Assembly: GCA_938045475.1 (NCBI GenBank)
Contig: CALIML010000009.1
Location: 30,734-94,733, forward strand
Direction: 5' to 3'
Source of the DNA: an uncultured Sulfolobales archaeon
GTDB taxonomy: Archaea; Thermoproteota; Thermoprotei_A; Sulfolobales; Desulfurococcaceae
DNA length: 64,000 nt
The position numbers and the translations under genes were made by a program. Each line of letters begins with the position of its first letter. Position 1 is the first letter of the stretch. Of this stretch, positions 58,261 through 64,000 are shown piece after piece. Under the pieces are notes generated by a model. The model saw only the letters and a list, made by a program, of their open reading frames with translations, did no database searches and was not told the DNA's origin.

Positions 58261-59035
58261 TCCATCTTCTTGATCTCATCTCTGAATCTGTCGAACGCTT
58301 TATAGCACTTCGTGTGAAAGTACCTCTTCTCGGCCACTATCTTCTTAACAGATTTACCGCACACGGGGCAAGTGTCGTACTTGCCCCCTCTTTCATCCTC
58401 TTCTTCGCCGGAAGCCCCTCCACGCCGCACACCTAGAACCCCGTCAACTCTGCTCCTTACCTCTCTAGGAGACGGGTCTTCGTCCGCTACCCACTTTGCC
58501 TGTCTATGCAACGCTTCGTGGTCGTTCTTGATCCTAAGTAGCTCATATATCTGCGTGTACTTGCAGTGTCGCAAAATCCGTTTAATGTCCTCCGGCAACT
58601 CGCACTCTATGAGTATGAGCTTGTCAACCACGCCCCTCGACACACCAAGGGCTTTGGCGACCACATAGCGTGAGCGATTGAGAGCTTTGGTTGCGTAAAC
58701 GGCCTCCTTGGCTTTCTCAAGGTCACCGAACTCGACACGCTGGTGTTCTCTTTGACGTGGTGTTCCCACCTCTCGAAGTCGCTTCTAAATTCCCTGACCC
58801 TGCACCTGAGAGGCTTCCCCATTTTCAGGTGGATGAGGCACCTGCAGTATCCGGATATCAATTGTGGCTTCCCATCTATGAGCTCGACCGTTGGCTCCTC
58901 ATGTAACTCTCTGAGCTCTATATCCCACCTAAGCTCCTCGAGGTCTTCCTCGAAAAGGTATTTGCGCTTAACCCACTCTTCTACCATTATCTTCCTAGAG
59001 TCTAACTCCATAAACTTTTGCGACATCGCAAGCAC
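58248..59035 (-). pseudogene. parB: ParB-like partition protein with a C-terminal zinc finger, frameshifted
   Basis: N-terminal ParB/Srx-type domain in the frame from 59035: PTVELIDGKPQLISGYCRCL, then IHLKMGKPLRCRVRE. Near 58745-58755 the frame changes and continues QRVEFGDLEKAKEAVYATKA and the helix-turn-helix SRYVVAKALGVSRGVVDKLI. The tail has CPVCGKSVKKIVAEKRYFHTKC, a zinc finger. In a working gene these would form one protein that segregates plasmid copies. No ParA gene is visible nearby. Confidence 0.78.
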
Positions 59036-59036
59036 T

Positions 59037-59457
59037 TTAAACCTTCAGCTGTGCCTTACAGCGCCAGCAGAGTATGCTATCTGGTGGATTGTCGACTCCA
59101 CACTTCGGGCATTCGACGGCTTTCGGAAGCTCCACCTCCTCTGCAGGAGGCCAAACCAGGTAGACGACTCTGCGGCCCTATTATTGTTTCACGCCTTTCA
59201 GTAGCCTTTATTGTCTTACCAACCCATTTAGAGGTTTCGTAACCCCAAGCTCGTCCTATGCGCCTGATGCTGGGCTGGTTCAGCGCCAATTCGCTGTCAG
59301 AGCCTTTGAATTTCACTGGGAGGACTGGCCTGGCTCTATTCCTTCCGTCGGCTGCTTGAAACTCCTCCACAAAACCCCCACCTGCGACCTCGGCTACGTA
59401 TTCTAGTTCCACTTCCCCAAGTGGCACTCGCTTTAGAAGCCTTTTTACATCAACCAT
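59037..59457 (-). pseudogene. Frameshifted zinc-ribbon protein of the element (replication/ssDNA-binding-like, tentative)
   Basis: The frame from 59457 reads DVKRLLKRVPLGEVELEYVA, FVEEFQAADGRNRARPVLPV and LNQPSIRRIGRAWGYETSKW, then VGKTIKATERR. Near 59190 a frame change gives RVVYLVWPPAEEVELPKAVE followed by a zinc ribbon (CPKC...CWRC) and TAA at 59037-59039. Such OB-like plus C-terminal zinc-ribbon proteins are frequent on archaeal plasmids. Function is a guess. Confidence 0.5.
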
Positions 59458-59593
59458 CGCTTAACCCCTGTTTTTGCGACGTCGCAAGATTCTTCTCCGA
59501 TGCTTCGCGTGCTCTCCCGCCGGCTTCACTGACCCATGATTCTGTGATCCTATCCTTTAGCACCATTCTCAATGCGTTAGACTCGTCAAGCAT

Positions 59594-59932
59594 GTGAAAA
59601 TAGGAGGATTTTTGTTGCACTCTTTGAACGGAAAGATGAAGAAGAGGTTGAAACGCGTCAGAAGCGGCGATTGGGTCTATTATTATGCGTACAGAGGGCC
59701 CCTCGTCGATAGGAGACATGTGGGAAGGGCGAGGCTGTCGCACATATTGAAGCTTGGGAGGCTCCGAGACTTGTTCTACGTGGCTAGGACTTTCTTCTTT
59801 GCAGAAGGCGTTGCCCTAAAAAGCAAGCAAGAAGGGAAGCGTCAACGTCTTAGAAGACAATCTCCGACCGTAAGCGGTGTGATGAGGCTGATGAAGCCTG
59901 CAGTGAACACTGTTACAACTAGCAGGGATTAA
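59594..59932 (+). CDS. Small basic element protein of unknown function
   Basis: Likely start ATG 59636 gives about 98 aa: KKRLKRVRSGDWVYYYAYRG, PLVDRRHVGRARLSHILKLG and RDLFYVARTFFFAEGVALKS, with a basic tail. The aromatic/basic pattern suggests a DNA-associated protein. An opposing frame (59450-59743) is weaker. Unknown family. Confidence 0.42.
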   Translation: MKIGGFLLHSLNGKMKKRLKRVRSGDWVYYYAYRGPLVDRRHVGRARLSHILKLGRLRDLFYVARTFFFAEGVALKSKQEGKRQRLRRQSPTVSGVMRLMKPAVNTVTTSRD

Positions 59933-60086
59933 ATAGCCCACGGCCATCCATAGTATTGGGTTCAACAAATCCGATATGGCTAAGACTACTTCAGCCTCTA
60001 ATAGCTGAAGTTGGAAGTGGAGGGAGCAATAGCCTATGAGCATGACACTAAAGTCATAAATAGTTGTCATATCATTATTACTTTAA

Positions 60087-60737
60087 ATGGGGGTACACAT
60101 GGATCCTATTATAAGACTTTTTAAAGGGAGGCCTGAAGTTTTAGAGCTCTTAGGAAGGGTATGGGATATCCTCTATGTGGAGGGAAGCACACCTGACATT
60201 GGAAGAAAGAGGGAACTTTTCCTCAGAGTATTATTGGAGAAGGAGTTCAACCTGAAGGTTACTCCAGCTCCACCGATGGAGAGGGGATATGACTTTGAAA
60301 TCGTTATAGACGGTGAAAGACGGCTCTACAGCGTTAAAACGACTGAAACTGTGACTACGGTGAAGGTGGCTTGGAATGGATTCCCCTCTCTGGAGCGGGC
60401 TAGAGCCTTCGAATTTAAACACCCCATACTCTATGTCGTGGGTAATAGAGCTTTGGGGCAGATCAACGTATACGTGTTCGACCTTGAGGATCTAGGATCT
60501 CTTAAAAGCGAAATGGGGGATAGAATGTGGTGGATACCGACTGGAGGGACCAACCCGAGGGGGTTTGGTATAAATAGCTATGCTGTTCGAAGGTTGATGA
60601 GTAAGGCTGAAGCGAAAGGTAACTACGTATCTAAAGAATACTCATCTATAAATGTTGCTAAAGTGGCAAAAGAGTACATGGATAAGTACTACGAGCTGTT
60701 AAAGGAGTTAGCTCTAAAACACGCCAGGTTAACTTGA
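60087..60737 (+). CDS. Type II restriction endonuclease (PD-(D/E)xK-like)
   Basis: 216 aa, convergent with and overlapping the methyltransferase gene by 9 nt, the classic type II arrangement. A candidate catalytic core is Y-D69-F, then strand EIVIDGERRLYSVK with Ser82-x-Lys84 where most relatives have Glu-x-Lys. KRELFLRVLLEKEFNL before it resembles the N-terminal helix that often carries a conserved Glu. TATA-like CATAAATAG at about 60053-60061 predicts a leaderless start at 60087 or ATG 60099. Target site cannot be read from sequence. Confidence 0.75.
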   Translation: MGVHMDPIIRLFKGRPEVLELLGRVWDILYVEGSTPDIGRKRELFLRVLLEKEFNLKVTPAPPMERGYDFEIVIDGERRLYSVKTTETVTTVKVAWNGFPSLERARAFEFKHPILYVVGNRALGQINVYVFDLEDLGSLKSEMGDRMWWIPTGGTNPRGFGINSYAVRRLMSKAEAKGNYVSKEYSSINVAKVAKEYMDKYYELLKELALKHARLT

Positions 60738-61649
60738 AAACTCCGTCAGTTTTCTGACTACGAGGACCTCTCTTATCCTTTTTTCTGCGATTTTGACGTA
60801 CTCCTCCTCCACATCTATACCCACAAAATGTCTCCCACTACGCAGAGCCGCTATACACGTCGTACCGCTTCCAACGAATGGATCTAGCACGACATCTCCT
60901 TTAAACGTGTAGAGCTGTATGCATCTGTATGGGAGTTCTTCTGGGAACGGTGCTGGATGACCTACCTTCGTAGCCGATTCTGGTGGAAACCTCCAAACGC
61001 TCCTCGTAAACTCTAAGAATTCCTCTCTAGTTATCGTATCCTCTTTACAACCTTTTTCCCTCTTAAAATCCCCCTTCGACATCACTATAATGTACTCATG
61101 TTGATCCCTCAGTATCGGATTGGAAGCGGAGCACCAGCTACCCCACGCGGTAGAGGAACCGCTGACTGCATCCCCCTTATCCCAAATTATCTCTCCCCTG
61201 AATAGGAAACCTATCTCCTCAAACCTCTGGATCAGATATGCATGAAGAGGGATGTACGGCTTACGGCCTAGATTCGCAACGTTGAAGCAGATCCTCCCAC
61301 CCCAGACCAAAACCCTATAGACCTCCCTCATAACCTCCCCTATAAAGTCGAGGTATTCGCCTAAAGTCAGGTCTTCATCGTACTCCTTGCCTACATTATA
61401 TGGAGGAGAAGTCACCATCAAATGGATACAGTTGTTAGGAAGCTTCTTCAAGACTTTTCTAGCATCGCCTAGAATAACCTTATCGAGAAACTCGCTGGGA
61501 ACAGGATATTCCCTCAAACTTTCAGTAGAAGGCTTTAAGGGCTCAATTTCCCTGTAGAGCTTACGGTTATAGAACGGGGTTGAGTCGTGCCCCCTCCTCC
61601 CAGGCGAACCGAAACTGCTAGTCCTAGTCCTCTTCCTTGGGGACGTCAT
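60729..61649 (-). CDS. DNA methyltransferase, beta class (N4-cytosine or N6-adenine)
   Basis: 306 aa. Catalytic motif IV TSPPYN at residues 80-85 precedes the AdoMet motif I DPFVGSGTT at about 256, the order of beta-class enzymes. SPPY favours N4-cytosine. The target-recognition region lies between (WDKGDAVSGSSTAWGSWCS). The C-terminal FVGIDVEEEYVKIAEKRI completes the AdoMet site. It protects host DNA from the neighbouring endonuclease. The first 50 residues are basic and probably disordered. Confidence 0.93.
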   Translation of the reverse strand: MTSPRKRTRTSSFGSPGRRGHDSTPFYNRKLYREIEPLKPSTESLREYPVPSEFLDKVILGDARKVLKKLPNNCIHLMVTSPPYNVGKEYDEDLTLGEYLDFIGEVMREVYRVLVWGGRICFNVANLGRKPYIPLHAYLIQRFEEIGFLFRGEIIWDKGDAVSGSSTAWGSWCSASNPILRDQHEYIIVMSKGDFKREKGCKEDTITREEFLEFTRSVWRFPPESATKVGHPAPFPEELPYRCIQLYTFKGDVVLDPFVGSGTTCIAALRSGRHFVGIDVEEEYVKIAEKRIREVLVVRKLTEFSS

Positions 61650-61652
61650 CCC

Positions 61653-61901
61653 TTACCCACTCATAAATTTAAAGGTTCCGTCAGGGTTTTTATAAAGTAC
61701 GATAGTCTTGCCAGCCTCCATAGGCCCTTCAAAAAGAGGAGACGCCCAAATTCTACCCTTAGGATTGAGTTTAACTATTATCTTACGTTCATCAACGATT
61801 ATATCGAATGGTTCACCCTCCCTAGGGAATAGGTCTCTTGAACCCTTAGCAACGTATATGAAGTGCCGCTTCGCCTCCATATTCACCTCACCGTTTTCCA
61901 T
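61653..61901 (-). CDS. Small protein upstream of the methyltransferase gene
   Basis: The better start is ATG 61880, preceded by GGTGAGGTG, giving 75 aa: EAKRHFIYVAKGSRDLFPRE, then IIVDERKIIVKLNPKGRIWA and VLYKNPDGTFKFMSG. Mostly short beta strands. It ends 3 nt before the methyltransferase gene, so it belongs to the RM operon; a control (C) protein role is possible but it has no helix-turn-helix I can see. Confidence 0.6.
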   Translation of the reverse strand: MENGEVNMEAKRHFIYVAKGSRDLFPREGEPFDIIVDERKIIVKLNPKGRIWASPLFEGPMEAGKTIVLYKNPDGTFKFMSG

Positions 61902-62049
61902 CGGGCTTACGTCTTTCCATGTATTCCCTCAGAGCTTTTTCAAGCTCCTCGCTGAGCTTCCTGGCAAAGCCCGTCTTCTTCACGACGAACAATGTCCACT
62001 CTCTCCACAGGTCGTCATTAACCATGAACGAAGTCTTCCTCTTTATCAT
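61888..62049 (-). CDS. Ribbon-helix-helix-like small protein
   Basis: 53 aa from ATG 62049: IKRKTSFMVNDDLWREWTLF, VVKKTGFARKLSEELEKALR and EYMERRKPDGKR. One strand (KTSFMVND) and two helices, the Arc/CopG layout. First gene of the RM transcript, with a TATA-like CTTAAATAGG at about 62075-62085, so it is a candidate repressor of the operon or an antitoxin without its toxin. Confidence 0.65.
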   Translation of the reverse strand: MIKRKTSFMVNDDLWREWTLFVVKKTGFARKLSEELEKALREYMERRKPDGKR

Positions 62050-62408
62050 CAATATGAATACTAAGGTAATGCCTATTTAAGGCTTACGGTTTGAGAGTAA
62101 AGTTTAAATAGCGAAGCTCTATCTGTGAACAGAGGCATTTTCGCATCCAATAGGGTATCCGGGTCGAGCCTCAACAGACCAATTTTCAACAACTGGAGGC
62201 GTAAGAGGTGGTGTAGTTGAACGCCAAGCCACTCCAAGATCACCTTTTCTAATTCAGCTGCACGAATCCATCAATTTGGTACACGGTTGACGCGCTTGAG
62301 AACACATGCATGTGAAAGGCTTCAAGTACAGAGGCCATTGCAAGCACTTGAAGGCGTTGAAAGAGCTTAAAACAGAACACGTGCTCTAACTTTCGTCAGG
62401 TGGAACGC
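62050..62408. other. 359-bp stretch near the right side of the element without a recognised gene
   Basis: Contains the minus-strand promoter for the ribbon-helix-helix gene and, pointing right, a TATA-like AGTTTAAATAG at about 62099-62109. A short frame from the ATG near 62309 reads HVKGFKYRGHCKHLKALKEL, too short to support as a gene. Nothing else seen. Confidence 0.4.
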
Positions 62409-62528
62409 ATGCCGAAGCCTGGATACACGATGTTAACCCTCAAGTGCGAAGTCGCAAAAACCTTGAGGCTTAAGGCTAGAGAGCACGGGATGGAGCTGAA
62501 TGCCTTCCTCGTGAAGCTGTTGAATAAG
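62409..62528 (+). CDS. Very small basic protein, possible ribbon-helix-helix relative
   Basis: 39 aa: PKPGYTMLTLKCEVAKTLRL, then KAREHGMELNAFLVKLFE. The pattern TMLTLKCEVAKTLRLKAREHGMELNAFL resembles the strand-helix-helix of CopG-type repressors (TvtLk.ev...lr..A.e.g.s.n.fl). A one-base shift would extend it as LLNKDCPSE, so the original may have been slightly longer. Confidence 0.45.
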
Positions 62529-62551
62529 GACTGTCCCTCTGAGGCGGGGAG

Positions 62552-62869
62552 TTAACGCTTGACTTTATACATGTATCTCCTAGTCCAGTTGCATAAAGTG
62601 CATGTGAGAACTACTCTAGAACCACTCCCCTCGCTCTGCAGCCTTACTCTAGCCGTTAATCCAGGTATTAGCGGTGCTTTGCACTTCCGGCAGTATCCCC
62701 TCCTAATGTACTCCGGCGGCCTTAGACGCGCCTTAGCACTTATCCTAAGAAGTATTTCAACATACCTTCTAGCTAGATCTATGTCTCCCGCCCTAAGTCT
62801 TTCAACAGCTTCTCCATAGAGTTTCTCAACTCTCTGTAGAGCTAGATCTATTAACTTATCCCTCTTCAA
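62552..62869 (-). CDS. rnp4: RNase P protein component 4 (Rpp21)
   Basis: 105 aa. Zinc site formed by YCRKCKAPLIPG and CTLCNWTRRY (four Cys), after an N-terminal helix hairpin (ALQRVEKLYGEAVERLRAGDIDLARRYVEILLRISAKARLR). Works with Rpp29 as the specificity pair of archaeal RNase P. TATA-like CAATTAAATA on the minus strand at 62921-62930. Marks the return to chromosomal genes. Confidence 0.94.
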   Translation of the reverse strand: MKRDKLIDLALQRVEKLYGEAVERLRAGDIDLARRYVEILLRISAKARLRPPEYIRRGYCRKCKAPLIPGLTARVRLQSEGSGSRVVLTCTLCNWTRRYMYKVKR

Positions 62870-63200
62870 TAAGCATCACGTCCGCCCGGGATCTGCTGGC
62901 TTTAAGCTAGGTTAGGGGAGTATTTAATTGTAGTCAACCGCCCCAGACTTAAAGAGCCTTCCTTAAACCACTCTGTTTCCAAGAACTCGAGCGGGTAGGC
63001 ATGGCAAGAGCGCTTTGCATTAATGTCGTCCTCTCAGAGAGGGGCTACATGCTCTCAACTCATACTTCACGAGCTCAATAAGGGCTATTAGCAAGTTTTG
63101 GAAGCGGCGTGGATTTAATGACGTGATCTCATTCAGTCCTTTATTTGACACAGGTAAAATTTATAAATCTCCTGCAGCATATACTGCTCCGGTGGCATGT
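62870..63200. other. 331-bp divergent intergenic region with two promoters
   Basis: Promoter for rpp21 (TATA at 62921-62930, minus strand) and for the DUF438 gene (AATTTATAAATC, about 63158-63169, plus strand, which predicts a start near 63193, almost leaderless at ATG 63201). Between them no gene is supported. Confidence 0.5.
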
Positions 63201-64000
63201 ATGAGTCAAGCTCAGGCAAGTAGAATTGAGTCAATTAAGAAAGTACTCAGGGAGCTTCATGAAGGGAGGAGCTTGGAGGAGCTCAAGGAGAAGTACAGCG
63301 ACCTACTATCAACGATTAGCTCGTTGGAAATAGTTATGGTTGAACAAGAGCTAGTGAAGGAGGGCGTCCCCATCATTGACATACTTAAGTTATGTGATCT
63401 GCACGTAGAGTTGTTTAGAAAAGCCTTGTCTACAAGAGAGTTAAGCAACGTTCCAAGAGGGCATCCACTAGACTTACTGATTAGAGAGAATGAGCTCTTA
63501 CTAAAGCACGCCGACGCACTGAGCCTCTACTCATTGACGGCGGCTAATGCGCTGAGTAGAGGTAGCATTAGTGATGCTTTAAGTAGCTTAAGCAATGCAG
63601 CCAGCTTGTTAAACACATTGAGGAGGGAGATCAGGCTGCACTACAGGAAGAATCAAATGCTCATCTTCCCCTACTTGGAGAGAAGAGGGATAGTCGCTAT
63701 TCCAAGAGTTATGTGGGGGCGGGAAGATCAAGTAGTAGTTAGGATGAGGAAGCTGTCTGAAGAACTGGGAGAAGGCATTAAGGGAGAACCTGCTTACGAA
63801 AAGCTGAAGGCAGTGCTTGACTCAATGCAGCAATTAGTGAGGGAAATCATAGACTTAGTCTTTAGGGAGAACAAGATACTCTACCCAGCTGTCTGGGCAC
63901 TACTCTCCGAAGGCGAGTGGGCTGCTATAGCGGAGATAGCTGAAGAAATGGGCTACATAGTTGAAGTAAGTGAAAAAGAGTGGAAGCCTAGTGCAAAGCC
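63201..64000 (+). CDS. DUF438/hemerythrin-like protein, C-terminus off the window
   Basis: 266 residues present. N-terminal DUF438 domain: IESIKKVLRELHEGRSLEEL, KEKYSDLLSTISSLEIVMVE. Then a hemerythrin-like four-helix region with histidines: PLDLLIRENELLLKHADAL, REIRLHYRKNQMLIFPYLERRG, and LVFRENKILYPAVWALLSEGEW, where H-x3-E-type metal ligands sit. Larger relatives end in a PAS domain, which would lie past the edge. Function unknown; an oxygen or redox sensor role is suggested for the family. Confidence 0.85.
   Translation, partial: MSQAQASRIESIKKVLRELHEGRSLEELKEKYSDLLSTISSLEIVMVEQELVKEGVPIIDILKLCDLHVELFRKALSTRELSNVPRGHPLDLLIRENELLLKHADALSLYSLTAANALSRGSISDALSSLSNAASLLNTLRREIRLHYRKNQMLIFPYLERRGIVAIPRVMWGREDQVVVRMRKLSEELGEGIKGEPAYEKLKAVLDSMQQLVREIIDLVFRENKILYPAVWALLSEGEWAAIAEIAEEMGYIVEVSEKEWKPSAK

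Larger units (their letters stand above)
57003..62550. mobile_element. Decayed integrated plasmid/virus element with integrase, ParB and an RM system
   Basis: Begins at the tRNA-Arg-like site and runs to just before rpp21. Contains, in order: SSV-type integrase pseudogene, small ORF, ParB pseudogene with a palindrome, frameshifted zinc-ribbon gene, small ORF, restriction endonuclease, DNA methyltransferase, a small protein, a ribbon-helix-helix protein and a short plus-strand ORF. Integrase next to a tRNA 3' end plus ParB is the pattern of integrated archaeal plasmids. I did not find a repeat of the tRNA 3' end at the right side, so the right border is approximate. Confidence 0.72.

Noticed and set aside
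59450..59743. 97-codon minus-strand open frame in the integrated element
   Set aside because: It conflicts with the better plus-strand frame 59636-59932 and its first half is low-quality sequence; only its last 40 codons look coding, so I left it out.
59941..59980. GGGTTCAACAAATCCGA as a copy of the tRNA-Arg 3' end
   Set aside because: The match to GGGTTCAAATCCCACCGA needs an insertion and several mismatches, and no acceptor sequence follows.
62309..62400. Short plus-strand frame HVKGFKYRGHCKHLKALKEL near the right side of the element
   Set aside because: Under 30 codons, no Shine-Dalgarno site, no family; not enough to call a gene.
57131..62540. GGACTGTCCC near both ends of the element as direct repeats
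   Set aside because: A 10-base match (about 57128-57137 and 62529-62538) is short and lies away from the tRNA 3' end where an attachment repeat should be.

Overview
The window comes from a hyperthermophilic archaeon of the Thermoproteota (Crenarchaeota) type. Evidence: an unsplit RNA polymerase subunit B beside split A' and A'', archaeal-only ribosomal proteins (S4e, S8e, S19e, L14e, L19e, L30e, L31e, L32e, L34e, L39e), Orc1/Cdc6, Cbf5, Nep1, RNase P proteins Rpp21 and Rpp29, a Cren7-like chromatin protein, a tRNA-Glu with an intron outside the anticodon loop, and TATA boxes lying so close to start codons that many transcripts would be leaderless. I cannot name the order or genus.

Layout. 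1-5.2 kb: partial UppS, the S8e-SRP19 pair, AlaX, the TldD/TldE protease pair and tRNA-Ser(TGA). 5.2-17.2 kb (mostly minus): the str and RNA polymerase block H-B-A'-A''-L30e-NusA-S12, then S7, EF-1A and S10, with a DUF151 gene pointing the other way between S12 and S7. 17.3-28.4 kb: a mixed region with an MFS transporter, tRNA-Ser(GGA), a foreign-looking island of damaged genes (about 18.9-22.3 kb), DUF99, Orc1/Cdc6, a thioredoxin-reductase-like protein, a membrane protein, tRNA-Glu, Nep1, a sugar nucleotidyltransferase and tRNA-Lys. 28.6-49.8 kb (minus): the S10/spc ribosomal superoperon from the SPOUT methyltransferase gene and L3 through L15, SecY, an EMC3-like protein, L34e, Cmk, L14e and Cbf5. 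50-57 kb (minus): a large stalk/S-layer-type surface protein and a second translation cluster (eIF6, L31e, L39e, PDCD5, S19e, YhbY, Pcc1, DHH protein). 57-62.5 kb: a decayed integrated plasmid. 62.5-64 kb: Rpp21 and a partial DUF438 protein.

Accessory DNA. Three intergenic stretches (17.28, 26.78 and 37.23 kb) are related relics of the 3' end of a TnpB gene (IS200/IS605 or IS1341 type). The element at 57-62.5 kb starts at a tRNA-like sequence and carries a broken SSV-type integrase, a frameshifted ParB with a 28-bp perfect palindrome over its stop codon, ribbon-helix-helix proteins and an apparently intact restriction-modification pair.

Most unusual. The ribosomal superoperon is interrupted between L2 and S19 by a zinc-ribbon version of Cren7 and a MoxR ATPase/VWA-protein pair, all on the same strand as the ribosomal genes. 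Three copies of a 7-bp operator-like repeat lie upstream of the Cren7-like gene.
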